Assembly (NCBI RefSeq): GCF_006539165.1
Contig: NZ_BJMM01000007.1
Location: forward strand, 124,001-188,000
Length of the DNA: 64,000 bases
From: Streptomyces cacaoi
GTDB lineage: Bacteria > Actinomycetota > Actinomycetes > Streptomycetales > Streptomycetaceae
Direction of reading: 5' to 3'
Every line of letters starts with the position of its first letter. The first letter of the stretch is position 1. Position numbers and translations under genes: made by a program. Shown here in pieces: positions 17,298-26,395 of this stretch. Below the pieces are notes generated by a model, which made no database searches, was not told where the DNA came from, and was given only the letters and a program-made list of their open reading frames with translations.

Positions 17298-20200
17298 ATG
17301 ACCGAGGACGGCGCGGCCCGCGCATCCCACACGGCGGACCCGGCTCGGCCGGCCCCGCAGGCCCGGGCGGCCGAGGCGGCGCCCGCGGCCGGTGACTACC
17401 TCCGCTATCCGCATCTGCACGGCGACCGGCTCTGCTTCGTCGCCGAGGACGACCTGTGGATCTGCCCGCTGCCCGCGCCGGGCGAGCCCCCGCCGCGCGC
17501 CTGGCGGCTGACGGTCGACCGCACCCGGGTGGCACATCCCCGCTTCTCGCCGGACGGCTCCCTCGTCGCCTTCACGACCTGGCGCAGCCTCGACCCGGAG
17601 ATCCATCTGGTGCCCGCCGAGGGCGGCCCGGCACGGCGGCTGACCCACTGGGGCGCGACCGACACCCGCGTACGCGGCTGGACGCCGGAGGGCGACGTCC
17701 TGGCGGTCGCCTCGCACGGCCAGCCGTTCGCCCACCACGCCTGGTCGTACCGGGTGCCGGTGCACGGGCCCGACGCACCGCCGCCCGGCCGGGACGAGCC
17801 CTCCTGCCCGGGCAGCCGGCTGCCCTGGGGACCGGTCTCCGACATCGCCGTCGGCGAGCAGGCGGGCGAGCGCCGCACCCTGCTGCTGACCGGCACGCCC
17901 CCGCACGAGCCCGCCTCCTGGAAGCGCTACCGGGGCGGGGCGACGGGCCGGCTCTGGCTCCAGGGCGCGCGGCTGCTGCCCGGACTCGAAGGCCATCTGG
18001 AGGCCCCGATGCTGGTCGGGGAGCGGATCGCCTTCCTCTCCGACCACGAGGGCATCGGCAACCTCTACTCCTGTCTGCCGGACGGCTCCGACCTGCGCCG
18101 GCACACCGACCACGCCGACTTCTACGCCCGGCGCGCCGCCACCGACGGGCGCCGGGTGGTCTACCAGTGCGCGGGCGAACTGTGGCTGGTGGACGACTTC
18201 TCGCACACCGCGCGCCCCCGCCGGCTGCGGCTGCGGCTGGGCGGGCCGCGCACCGGGCGGCGCGGCTACCAGATCCCGGCCGCCGCGCACGTCGAGGCGC
18301 TGGCCGTGGACCCGACCGGGCGTGCCAGCGCGGTGGGCGTGCGCGGCAGCCTGTACTGGCTCACCCACCGCGACGGGCCGGCGCGTGCGCTGGCGGACAC
18401 CCCCGGGGTGCGGGTCCGGCTGCCGCGGATGCTGGGCGGCACCGGCCGGATCGCCTATGTGACGGACGCGGAGGGCGCGGACGCGATCGAGATCGCCGAT
18501 CTGCCCCGGGCGACGGCGCCGCGCCCGCCCCGCCGGGTGGCGGCCGGGGCGCTGGGCCGGGTGCTGGAGACGGCCGCCTCCCCGGACGGGAACACCGTCG
18601 CCGTCGCCACGCACGACGGCCGGCTGCTGCTCGTCGACGTCTCCGACACACCGCGCACACCGCTGGACGACGGCAGCGGCGTCGGCGCACCGCTCGAACC
18701 GCCGGACGACGGCGGCGACGACGCGGGGCGGCGCCCGGAGGACGGCGCCGGGCAGGCCGCGGAGGAGCCGCCCGGCGGCATCACCGAGCTGATCCGCTCC
18801 CTGAACGGGCCCGTCGGCGACCTCGCCTGGGCGCCCGACTCCCGCTGGCTGACCTGGGCACACCCGGGCGTCGGCCGCTCGCTCGCCCAGATCAAGATCG
18901 CGAAGGTGCCGGACGGCTGGATCACCGACGTCACCGACGGCCGGTTCGAGGACGAGCAGCCCGTCTTCACCCGCGACGGGCGCTATCTCGCCTTCCTGTC
19001 CTGGCGCGGCTTCGACCCGGTCTACGACGTGCACACCGGGGATCTGTCCTTCCCGCTGGGCTGCCGTCCCTACCTGGTGCCGCTCTCGTCGGCGACGCTG
19101 TCACCGTTCGCGCTCACCCCGGAGGGCCGGCCGGCCGCCGGCGGCATGGATCCGCAGGACCGCACGGGCGACGAGGGGCCGGAGACCACGGTGCTGGTGG
19201 AGACCGAGGGGCTGGCGAACCGGGTGACGCCGTTCCCGGTGACCGCGTCGAAGTACTCGGCCCTGGAACCCGTCGCCGGGGGCGGGGTGATCTGGCTGCG
19301 CTTCCCCATCTCCGGTGCGCTCGGGGAGACCTTCGTGAACCCGGCGGACACCTCGGGCCGGCCCACCCTGGAGCACTTCGACCTCACCACGGCCAAACGC
19401 ACCGAACTGACCAGCGACATCGACTGGTTCGCGGTCAGCGGCGACGGGACCCGGCTCGTCGTCCACGACGAGGGCGACCTGCGCGCCGTGCCCGCCGACG
19501 AGAGCGCCGACGCCAACTCCACCACGCACATCGACCCGCGCCGCATCCTGCACGACGTGGACCCGGCCGCCGAGTGGCGCCAGGCGTACGAGGAGGCGGG
19601 CCGGCTGATCCGGGCGTACTTCTGGGACCCGGGCATGAGCGGCATCGACTGGCGCGGCATCCTCGACCAGTACCGCCCGCTCGTCGAACGCGTGGCCTCC
19701 CCGGACGAGTTCGCCGATCTGCTGCGCGAGGTACTGGGCGAGCTGGGCACCTCGCACGCCTATGTCACCCCGGCCCGGCGCGACGAGGGGCCCCCGCACT
19801 ACCAGCGGCCCATCGGCTTCCTCGGCGCCGACCTGGTGCACACCCCCGAGGGCTGGAAGATCGCCCGCATCCTGCCCGGCAACTCCTCGGACTCCCGGGC
19901 CCGTTCACCGCTGGCCGGGACGCCGGTACGGGAGGGCGCGGTGCTCACCCATGTGGACGCGCGCCCCGTGGACGACGCGGCGGGGCCGGGGCCGCTGCTG
20001 GCCGCGGCCGGCGGGACGACCGTCGAGCTGTCGGTGCGGCAGGAGGGGCCGCGGCGGGTGGCCGCCATGCCGCTGATCGACGAGCGTCCGCTGCGCTACC
20101 AGGACTGGGTCGCACGCCGCCGCGAGGTCGTCCGCGAGCTGAGCGGCGGCAAGTGCGGCTATCTGCACATCCCCGACATGGGCGGCTCCGGCTGGGCCCA

Positions 20201-20777
20201 GTTCAACCGGGACGTGCGGCTGGAGGTGTCCTGGCCGGCGCTGATCGTCGACGTCCGGGGCAACGCCGGCGGGCACATCAGCGAGCTGGTGCTGGAGAAA
20301 CTGACCCGGCACATCCTCGGCTGGGATCTGACCCGCAACGCGCAGCCGGTCTCCTACACGAGCAACGCACCGCGCGGGCCCGTCGTCGCCGTCGCCGACG
20401 AGGCGACCGCCTCCGACGGCGACATGATCATCGCCGCCTTCCGGCTGCTGGGGCTCGGCCCGGTGATCGGCGCCCGGACCTGGGGCGGAGTCGTCGGGAT
20501 GACCGGCCGGCACCGGCTGGTGGACGGCACCGTCATCACCGTGCCGATGAACGCCGCGTGGTTCGACGGCTACGGCTGGTCCGTCGAGAACCACGGGGTC
20601 GCGCCCGACATCGAGGTGCTGCGCACCCCGCTGGACTGGGCCGAGGGCCGCCACTCGGTGCTGGAGACGGCCGTACGCACCGCGCTCGACCTGCTGGAGC
20701 GCCACCCGGCACGCACCCCGCCGGACTACAGCGACGTACCGGACCGCTCCCGTCCGCCGCTGCCGCCCCGGGAATGA
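17298..20777 (+). CDS. Tricorn protease homologue
   Basis: About 1159 residues, close to the usual tricorn length (~1070-1200). It degrades oligopeptides released by the proteasome and acts in the cytosol as a hexamer. The N-terminal ~650 residues hold the beta-propeller repeats (FSPDGSLVAF, AWAPDSRWLTWA, FTRDGRYLAFLSWRGFD). A helical C1 domain, a PDZ-like region and the C2 S41-type peptidase core follow. Likely catalytic residues are His820 in LGTSHAYV and Ser1039 in ATASDGDM, with the downstream Glu in the APDIEVL block. There is a Pro/Glu/Asp-rich insert near residue 465-495. The start is uncertain: ATG 17298, ATG 17289 and TTG 17262 are in frame and none has a clear ribosome site. Confidence 0.92.
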   Translation: MTEDGAARASHTADPARPAPQARAAEAAPAAGDYLRYPHLHGDRLCFVAEDDLWICPLPAPGEPPPRAWRLTVDRTRVAHPRFSPDGSLVAFTTWRSLDPEIHLVPAEGGPARRLTHWGATDTRVRGWTPEGDVLAVASHGQPFAHHAWSYRVPVHGPDAPPPGRDEPSCPGSRLPWGPVSDIAVGEQAGERRTLLLTGTPPHEPASWKRYRGGATGRLWLQGARLLPGLEGHLEAPMLVGERIAFLSDHEGIGNLYSCLPDGSDLRRHTDHADFYARRAATDGRRVVYQCAGELWLVDDFSHTARPRRLRLRLGGPRTGRRGYQIPAAAHVEALAVDPTGRASAVGVRGSLYWLTHRDGPARALADTPGVRVRLPRMLGGTGRIAYVTDAEGADAIEIADLPRATAPRPPRRVAAGALGRVLETAASPDGNTVAVATHDGRLLLVDVSDTPRTPLDDGSGVGAPLEPPDDGGDDAGRRPEDGAGQAAEEPPGGITELIRSLNGPVGDLAWAPDSRWLTWAHPGVGRSLAQIKIAKVPDGWITDVTDGRFEDEQPVFTRDGRYLAFLSWRGFDPVYDVHTGDLSFPLGCRPYLVPLSSATLSPFALTPEGRPAAGGMDPQDRTGDEGPETTVLVETEGLANRVTPFPVTASKYSALEPVAGGGVIWLRFPISGALGETFVNPADTSGRPTLEHFDLTTAKRTELTSDIDWFAVSGDGTRLVVHDEGDLRAVPADESADANSTTHIDPRRILHDVDPAAEWRQAYEEAGRLIRAYFWDPGMSGIDWRGILDQYRPLVERVASPDEFADLLREVLGELGTSHAYVTPARRDEGPPHYQRPIGFLGADLVHTPEGWKIARILPGNSSDSRARSPLAGTPVREGAVLTHVDARPVDDAAGPGPLLAAAGGTTVELSVRQEGPRRVAAMPLIDERPLRYQDWVARRREVVRELSGGKCGYLHIPDMGGSGWAQFNRDVRLEVSWPALIVDVRGNAGGHISELVLEKLTRHILGWDLTRNAQPVSYTSNAPRGPVVAVADEATASDGDMIIAAFRLLGLGPVIGARTWGGVVGMTGRHRLVDGTVITVPMNAAWFDGYGWSVENHGVAPDIEVLRTPLDWAEGRHSVLETAVRTALDLLERHPARTPPDYSDVPDRSRPPLPPRE

Positions 20778-21053
20778 CGCCTGGCTCCGTCCCGGACCCG
20801 GCCCGGATTCCCCGCGTGCGCGACCGGTGTGCCCGTCCGGCGCCGGAGCCCCGCGGTGGGCCACGGCGCCCGGGTCCGGGCCCGAGCCCGGGCCGAAGGC
20901 CGTGCGGGGCCTGTACCGGAACCGGCACCGCGGTCCCGTGCCGCGGTCCGGATCAGGGGTGGCAGCGTTACGGCAAATGCCGGACATGCGAGCTTTGCGA
21001 CCCCGTGCCAGGCTGGAAGAAGCCACCTGAACGCTGTCCCCGAAGGAGTGACG

Positions 21054-21254
21054 ATGGGTCTCTCGGACCAGTTCAAGGACAAGGCCGAACAGCTCCAGAA
21101 CAAGGCCAAGGAAAAGATGGGCGACTCCAAGGAGCAGTCCGGCGAGCAGCGCTCGCAGGGCGGCAAGACCGAGGAGATGAAGGACAAGGCCCAGCAGCAG
21201 GCCAAGGAGCGCACCGGCAACAAGGACACCGGCAAGGGCGGGCACGAGAGCTGA
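21054..21254 (+). CDS. CsbD family stress protein
   Basis: 66 residues, hydrophilic and lysine/glutamine-rich, with DQFKDKAEQLQNKAKEKMGD at the N-terminus matching the CsbD fold. In Bacillus, CsbD is a general-stress (SigmaB) gene of unknown biochemical role. ATG 21054 has GAAGGAG 6 bases upstream. The gene stands alone, with a strong hairpin terminator at 21262-21295. Confidence 0.9.
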   Translation: MGLSDQFKDKAEQLQNKAKEKMGDSKEQSGEQRSQGGKTEEMKDKAQQQAKERTGNKDTGKGGHES

Positions 21255-21261
21255 GCCCCGG

Positions 21262-21295
21262 GGCTCCGGGCCCTGGCACCCCGGGGCCCGGAGCC
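21262..21295 (+). terminator. Terminator of the csbD-like gene
   Basis: GGCTCCGGGCCC and GGGCCCGGAGCC form a perfect 12-bp stem with a 10-base loop, 7 bases after the stop. Confidence 0.75.
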
Positions 21296-21443
21296 TTCGA
21301 GCTCCGCCGTTCCCGCACTGAACGCGCCCTGGGCCCCCGGGAGTCCGCGCCACGACCGGCGTGGCCGCTCCCCGGGGCCCCGGCGTTCTTCCTCGGCTCA
21401 CGCCCCGGCCCGCGCCCCCACGGCGCACGGGCAGGGGCGCCGT

Positions 21444-22331
21444 TCACCGTGCCGCGCGCTCCTTCTCGTCGGCCGCGCCGCCCGCGCCCACCAGGCCGGA
21501 GCCGAGGCCGCGCCCGGTGACGCGGGCGGCAAGGGCCTTCATCTCGCGCTGTCCCAGCGCCCCGCCGATGAGCGACGGCAGATAGCCGCGGACGCCCTGC
21601 ATCCCGCGCAGCCACCACTGCCCGTACACATGCGCGGAACGCCGCTCGATACCGTCGACGAGCCGGTCGACGGCCGGCCCCAGCGGATACGTCCGGTTGG
21701 TCGGCCACGGCAGCCGCTGCCGTGCTTCGCGCAGGGCCTCGTCCCGGTCGGCGCCGCGCACCATGTCGGTGTCCGTCCAGCTGAGATAACCGACCCCGAC
21801 CCCTACCCCGCGGTAGCCGACCTCGGCACGCAGGCTGTGCGCGAAGGCTTCCACGCCGGACTTCGAGGCGCAGTAGGCGGTCATCATCGGCGCCGGAGTG
21901 ATCGCGGCCAGCGAGGCGACCTGGAGGAAGTAGCCGCGCGAGGCCACCAGCGCCGGCAGGAACGCCCGCCCGGTGACGGCGCCGCCGACGAGGTTGACCT
22001 CGATGACCCGCCGCCAGGAGACGGGGTCGGAGTCCATGAACGGGCCGCCGGTGGCCACCCCGGCGTTGGCGACCGCGACGTCGACCTTCCCGAAGCGGTC
22101 CTTCACCTCCGCCGCGACCCGCGCCATCGCCTCGTGGTCCGTGACATCGGCGTGCCACCAGGCGGACTCCGTGTGCAGCCGGGCGCTCACCTGCTCCAGC
22201 TCGTCCGGCTCCAGACCCACCAGCGCGACGTGGGCACCGCGCGCCGACAGCTTCCGTGCCAGCAGCTCGCCGACCCCGCGGGCCGCGCCCGTGACGACCG
22301 CGACCTGCCCCTGAAGGCTCACCCTGCTCAT
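21444..22331 (-). CDS. Short-chain dehydrogenase/reductase
   Basis: 295 residues. The Rossmann start VAVVTGAARGVGELLA carries the TGxxxGxG cofactor loop, NAGVA is the second motif, and AYCASKSGVEAF holds the catalytic Tyr-x3-Lys. The C-terminus has an extension typical of classical SDRs associated with monooxygenase clusters. The ATG at 22331 overlaps the stop of the alpha/beta hydrolase by 4 bases (ATGA), making it the third gene of a coupled operon. It probably reduces or oxidises an alcohol or ketone related to the monooxygenase substrate. Confidence 0.93.
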   Translation of the reverse strand: MSRVSLQGQVAVVTGAARGVGELLARKLSARGAHVALVGLEPDELEQVSARLHTESAWWHADVTDHEAMARVAAEVKDRFGKVDVAVANAGVATGGPFMDSDPVSWRRVIEVNLVGGAVTGRAFLPALVASRGYFLQVASLAAITPAPMMTAYCASKSGVEAFAHSLRAEVGYRGVGVGVGYLSWTDTDMVRGADRDEALREARQRLPWPTNRTYPLGPAVDRLVDGIERRSAHVYGQWWLRGMQGVRGYLPSLIGGALGQREMKALAARVTGRGLGSGLVGAGGAADEKERAAR

Positions 22332-23482
22332 GCGCTCTCCTCCGTGCTGCTCGTCGCCGCTGCCGCACCGGGCCCGGCCGTCCCGGCCGCGCCCGTCCCG
22401 CCGTCCGTCCCGCTCGCCGCCGCGCCGCCGGCCGGACGCGGGAGGTGGTCGCGCACCAGCCCGGCCAGGACGGCGCTCACCGTCTCCGGCTCCTCCAGCG
22501 GCGTCATGTGGCCCCGGCCCGCCAGCTCGTGCACGCCCGCGCAGTGCGGCAGCAGCGCCGCCAGGCGACGGGCGTGCGGCAGCGGGGTCAGACGGTCGTG
22601 GGTGCCGGCCACCACGGCGGTCGGCACCTCCAGCCGCGGCACCCGGGCCGCCAGGTCCAGCCCGGCCAGTACGGCGCCCCAGGCGGCGCGCACCGGCGTG
22701 GGGCAGGCGTGCACGAGGGCCGCGGTCGCCTCGACGGTGTCCGGGCGCGGCGCGCGGCCCAGCGTGCCGTAGGCGAGGGCCTTACGACTGAGCGGTGTGA
22801 CGGGACCGAGCGGGGTACGGGCGTGCAGCAGCAACCGGTGCGCCACCGCGCGCGCCCGCTCGGAGGGGAGCGGGAACACCCGCGCCTGCCCGGGAAGATG
22901 CTGCGCTCCCGTGCTGCACAGCAGCAACGCGGCGGCGTGGGCGCGCAGTCGGGCCCGTCCGGCCGCTGCCATGATCGTCATGCCGCCCAGCGAGTGCCCG
23001 CCGACGACCGCGCGTTCGCCAGGCTCCAGCGCCGTCTCCAGCACGGCGCACAGATCGTCGGCGAGCATCGCGGTGGTGCAGGCCGCCGGCGTCGCCGGGG
23101 CCGGGCTGCGGCCGTGGCCGCGCTGGTCGTAGGCGATGACCCGGTGCCCGGTGGCGGTCAGTTCGCGGATGACCGGCGCCCAGAACAGCGTCGAGCAGGT
23201 CCAGCCGTGCACGAGGACGACCGCCGGAGCGGGCGCACCGCCCGCTGCGGAGCCACCGCCGGGGCCGTACACCTCGACGGGGAAGGCGACGCCGTCGCCG
23301 GAGCGCGCGGTCAGCTCCCGGTCGGGGACCGGCGGCGTGTACCGGCCCGTCAGCCCGCGCGGGGCGGCGACCGCCGGGGCCGCCCCCGCCGTGAGCGTGG
23401 TCGCCGTCCGCGCACCGGCCGGCACGTCGTCGGCGGCCGGGGGTATCGGGGCCGCGTCCAGGGCGCGTGCGGGGCGGCTCAC
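22328..23482 (-). CDS. Alpha/beta hydrolase
   Basis: 384 residues. The oxyanion-hole region is VVLVHGWTCSTLFW, the nucleophile elbow is VGGHSLGGMT (G-H-S-L-G), the acid is probably in AGTHDRLTP, and the His in GRGHMTPLEEP. The first ~75 and last ~35 residues are Ala/Pro/Thr-rich extensions. GTG 23482 overlaps the monooxygenase stop (GTGA), and its own stop overlaps the SDR start. In a Baeyer-Villiger context it would be the esterase that opens the ester product; this is inference from gene order. Confidence 0.92.
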   Translation of the reverse strand: MSRPARALDAAPIPPAADDVPAGARTATTLTAGAAPAVAAPRGLTGRYTPPVPDRELTARSGDGVAFPVEVYGPGGGSAAGGAPAPAVVLVHGWTCSTLFWAPVIRELTATGHRVIAYDQRGHGRSPAPATPAACTTAMLADDLCAVLETALEPGERAVVGGHSLGGMTIMAAAGRARLRAHAAALLLCSTGAQHLPGQARVFPLPSERARAVAHRLLLHARTPLGPVTPLSRKALAYGTLGRAPRPDTVEATAALVHACPTPVRAAWGAVLAGLDLAARVPRLEVPTAVVAGTHDRLTPLPHARRLAALLPHCAGVHELAGRGHMTPLEEPETVSAVLAGLVRDHLPRPAGGAAASGTDGGTGAAGTAGPGAAAATSSTEESA

Positions 23483-25062
23483 CGGGCGTCCTCCGCCGTG
23501 TGGAAGGCCGCCGTCGCCGCGCCCCTGCTGACGCTGCCCGCCAACCGGGGAGCCGCGCGGCCCGGCCCGGCGGCGGCCCGCAGCACCTCGTACTCCTCCA
23601 GCCACACCTCCCGGGTGACCTTGCGGAACTCGCCGGTGGTGCCCGGCCAGACGGCCACGGGGCGGCCCTGCGCGTCCAGGTACCAGCTGGTGCAGCCCGT
23701 CTCCCACACGCTGCCTTCGATGCGCTCCCGCAGCCGGGCGTTGTAGCGGTGCTGTGCGACGGGCCGGACATCCAGCGCGACCCGGCCGCCGGCGCCGCCG
23801 CCCAGGGTGTCCAGCTTGTGCAGATAGTCGACCAGATAGTTCAGCTGTGCCTCGATGATCAGGATCATCGAGCTGGTGCCCAGGCCGGTGTTCGGGCCGA
23901 TGACGAACAGGAAGTTGGGGAACCCCGTCGTCGTCGTGCCGCGCAGCGCGTTCATGCCGTCCTCGGCCCACGACTGCGCCATCGTCCGGCCGTCCGCGCC
24001 CTTGACCAGCTGGGCGACCGGCATGTCGGAGACGTGGAAACCGCTGCAGAAGACGATGGCGTCGACCTCCGCCTCCCGGCCGTCCGCCGACACCAGGGTG
24101 TTGCCCCGGATCTCCGCCAGACCGGAGTCGATCACCCGGGTGTTGGGCTGGGCGAGCGCCGGATAGTAGTCGTCGGACAGCAGGGTGCGCTTGCAGCCGA
24201 CGCGGTAGTCCGGCGTCAGTTTCCGCCGCAGCTGCGGGTCCTTGACGGCCCGCCTCATGTGCAGCGTGGAAACCTTCTCCACCAGGGGGAGCAGATTCGG
24301 ACGGTTCGCAAAGACGTAGGTCTCCAGCTCGCGGACGCCCCACAGCGACAGCCGGCGCAGCTTCTGCGTCAGCGGCCAGCGCGCGTGCAGCTTCTTCTCC
24401 AGGCCGGTGATGCGGCGGTCGCGGCGCGGCAGCACCCAGGCGGGGGTGCGCTGGAAGACGGTCAGCTCGCCGACGACGGGCTGGACGGCCGGGATGATCT
24501 GGATCGCCGAGGCCCCCGTGCCGATGACCGCGACGCGCTTGCCGCGCAGGTCGTAGGAGTGGTCCCAGGTCGCCGAGTGGAAGACCTTGCCGCCGAAGCC
24601 GTCCAGGCCCGGTATGTCCGGCAGCTTCGGCTCGGACAGCGGCCCCGTCGCCGAGACGACGACATCAGCTGTGAGCGGTCCGGCCGAGGTCTCCACCCGC
24701 CAGCACAGCTCCTCGGCGTCCCAGCTCATCTGCTGCACCTCGGTGCCCAGTCGGATGTGCTGCCGCAGCCCGAAGGTGTCCGCGACCCGCTCCAGGTACT
24801 CCCGGATGTCCGGCTGGGGCGAAAAGGAGCGCGGCCACTCGGCGTTGGGCGCGAAGGAGAACGAGTACAGATGTGACGGGATGTCGCACGCGCACCCCGG
24901 ATAGGTGTTGTCGTACCAGGTGCCGCCCACGGAGTCCCTGCGCTCCAGGACGACGAAGTCCGTCTCTCCCGCCCGGCGCAGCCGGACCGCGGCCCCCAGG
25001 CCGCCGAATCCGGATCCGATCACCGCCACCCGTACGTGCTCCTGCTCGTGCTCGGCCGCCAT
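23479..25062 (-). CDS. Flavin-containing (Baeyer-Villiger type) monooxygenase
   Basis: 527 residues. Two Rossmann motifs are seen: GSGFGGLG near residue 15 for FAD and GTGASA near 190 for NADPH. Between them, FGGKVFHSATWD matches the Baeyer-Villiger fingerprint FxGxxxHxxxW(P/D). GTWYDNTYPGCACD is the typical FAD-side segment of BVMO/FMO enzymes. It would insert oxygen next to a ketone carbonyl, giving an ester for the neighbouring hydrolase. ATG 25062 has GGGAGG 7 bases upstream. It is the first gene of a three-gene operon, divergent from a MerR regulator. Confidence 0.93.
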   Translation of the reverse strand: MAAEHEQEHVRVAVIGSGFGGLGAAVRLRRAGETDFVVLERRDSVGGTWYDNTYPGCACDIPSHLYSFSFAPNAEWPRSFSPQPDIREYLERVADTFGLRQHIRLGTEVQQMSWDAEELCWRVETSAGPLTADVVVSATGPLSEPKLPDIPGLDGFGGKVFHSATWDHSYDLRGKRVAVIGTGASAIQIIPAVQPVVGELTVFQRTPAWVLPRRDRRITGLEKKLHARWPLTQKLRRLSLWGVRELETYVFANRPNLLPLVEKVSTLHMRRAVKDPQLRRKLTPDYRVGCKRTLLSDDYYPALAQPNTRVIDSGLAEIRGNTLVSADGREAEVDAIVFCSGFHVSDMPVAQLVKGADGRTMAQSWAEDGMNALRGTTTTGFPNFLFVIGPNTGLGTSSMILIIEAQLNYLVDYLHKLDTLGGGAGGRVALDVRPVAQHRYNARLRERIEGSVWETGCTSWYLDAQGRPVAVWPGTTGEFRKVTREVWLEEYEVLRAAAGPGRAAPRLAGSVSRGAATAAFHTAEDAR

Positions 25063-25108
25063 GCCGCGCCTCCCGGGTTCTCGCGTACTGCCGTGTGCGC
25101 TCCCGCGC

Positions 25109-25174
25109 GCCGTTTTCCGCGCACAGCTGTGCCGTTCTCCGGCCACAGCTGTGCCGTTTTCCGTGCACTGCTGT
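25109..25174. repeat. Three 22-bp tandem repeats containing ACAGCTGT
   Basis: Units at 25109-25130, 25131-25152 and 25153-25174 share GCCGTTYTCCG-N3-CA(C/-)AGCTGT-type sequence. The first two end in the palindrome ACAGCTGT and the third in the degraded ACTGCTGT. They lie in the leader region of the monooxygenase operon, 47-112 bases upstream of its start. They could be a regulator array or a recent duplication. Confidence 0.85.
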
Positions 25175-25207
25175 CGCTGGTTCCCGTGCGCCTCAGCGCC
25201 GCGAACC

Positions 25208-25227
25208 GTGCCAGTAATCACTGGCAC
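25208..25227. promoter_or_regulatory. Perfect inverted repeat, candidate MerR operator
   Basis: GTGCCAGT-N4-ACTGGCAC: perfect 8-bp arms with a 4-base spacer in the MerR/monooxygenase divergent region. Its total length of 20 bp fits MerR-type dyads. Confidence 0.6.
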
Positions 25228-25251
25228 TGTCGGGAGCGTAAAGCAGCGGAA

Positions 25252-25263
25252 TACCCATGGGTA
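25252..25263. promoter_or_regulatory. 12-bp palindrome TACCCATGGGTA
   Basis: A second perfect palindrome, 25 bases beyond the first dyad in the same divergent region. It may be a distinct operator for another regulator. Confidence 0.45.
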
Positions 25264-25336
25264 GGGGTGCGGCGCAGGAAAGTTACCGCCGGTTGCACCC
25301 GCACGCGGCGGTGCCGGCTGCGCCTAGGCTGAGGGC

Positions 25337-26395
25337 GTGGTGAGCTCGAACGAACGACGGAATCGGACCCGGCCGACCGGCCAGGACACCCCACCGGGGA
25401 CGAAGCCGGAGCCGGCCGCCAGGCAGAAGGCGCCCGGCCGTACGCAGCAGACGTCGCGGGAGAAGGGACGGCCCGCCGGACGGAACGGGTCCCCGGGCGG
25501 TGCAGCCGGGGGCCGCGGACGGGAGTTGCGGGCGGCCGAACTGGCCGAGGCCGCGGGCATCACCACCCGCACCCTCCGCTTCTACCGCGAACGCAGACTG
25601 CTGCCCCCACCGCGCCGCGAGGGCCGTATCGCCTGGTACGACGAACACCATCTCGCGCGGCTGCGCACCATCACGGCGCTGCTCGCCCGCGGACACACCC
25701 TCGGCGGCATCGCCGATCTGCTCGCCACGTTCGAGAAGGCCCGGGACGCACGGGACGCCGCCGAGGTCATGGGCCTGGGCGGCGCCCTGTCCACCCCGTT
25801 CTCGGAGGAGACCCCGGTGCGGCTCAGCCCCGAGCAGCTGGCCGACTACTTCGGCGACGAGGTCACCGTCGACAACCTCGCGGCCTCCCTGGACATCGGC
25901 TATGTCGCGGTCGACGGCGACCAGTTCGTGCACACCAGCCGCCGGCTCCTGGAAAGCTCGGCCGAACTGGTCGCCAAGGGCGTCCCGCTGGCCGCCGTCC
26001 TGGACGCCGGCCGCGAACTGCGCCGCAGGACCGACGACATCGCCGCACTCTTCGCCGGCCTCTTCCGCGCCCATCTGCTGCCGCACCGGCAGGCCGCGGG
26101 CGAGGAGGCGGTGGGCGAGCTGCTCGCCCGGGTCGCCCCGATAGCCAAGCAGGTCATCGAGGCCGAACTGGGCCTGGCCCTGGACCGCCGCGTCCGCGCC
26201 GAACTGGCCGACTGGGCACAGCAGTCGGAACACGGAGGCGAGTGCGCACAGCAGTCGGAACACGGAGCCGAGCACGCACAGCAGTCGCAGTACGGAGGCG
26301 AGCGGGCACAGCAGCCGGAACACAGCGGCGAGCGGGCACAGCAGTCGCGGCAGGAGGCCGACGGCGGGCCGGGCCCCGGCGGTCAGTCCCCGTAG
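25337..26395 (+). CDS. MerR family transcriptional regulator with repeat tail
   Basis: 352 residues. After about 60 residues of Arg/Pro/Gly-rich leader, the MerR helix-turn-helix appears as LRAAELAEAAGITTRTLRFYRERRLLPPP and RIAWYDEHHLARL, followed by a helical effector domain to about residue 290. The last 60 residues are five 10-residue repeats (AQQSEHGGE type), unusual for MerR. GTG 25337 lies 7 bases after TAGGCT, a good -10, suggesting a leaderless transcript. It probably controls the divergent monooxygenase operon. Its 3' end overlaps the convergent exonuclease gene by 13 bases. Confidence 0.9.
   Translation: MVSSNERRNRTRPTGQDTPPGTKPEPAARQKAPGRTQQTSREKGRPAGRNGSPGGAAGGRGRELRAAELAEAAGITTRTLRFYRERRLLPPPRREGRIAWYDEHHLARLRTITALLARGHTLGGIADLLATFEKARDARDAAEVMGLGGALSTPFSEETPVRLSPEQLADYFGDEVTVDNLAASLDIGYVAVDGDQFVHTSRRLLESSAELVAKGVPLAAVLDAGRELRRRTDDIAALFAGLFRAHLLPHRQAAGEEAVGELLARVAPIAKQVIEAELGLALDRRVRAELADWAQQSEHGGECAQQSEHGAEHAQQSQYGGERAQQPEHSGERAQQSRQEADGGPGPGGQSP
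26216..26365 (+). repeat. Five 30-bp tandem repeats in the MerR gene
   Basis: Five in-frame 30-bp units start at 26216, 26246, 26276, 26306 and 26336. Each begins GCACAGCAG, or GCACAGCAGCCG in the fourth, and encodes a 10-residue AQQ(S/P)EHGGE-like unit. High nucleotide identity indicates recent expansion. Confidence 0.9.

Noticed and set aside
25109-26365. CRISPR array
   Set aside because: The 22-bp units are directly tandem with no spacers, and the 30-bp units are in-frame coding repeats. No cas genes are present.
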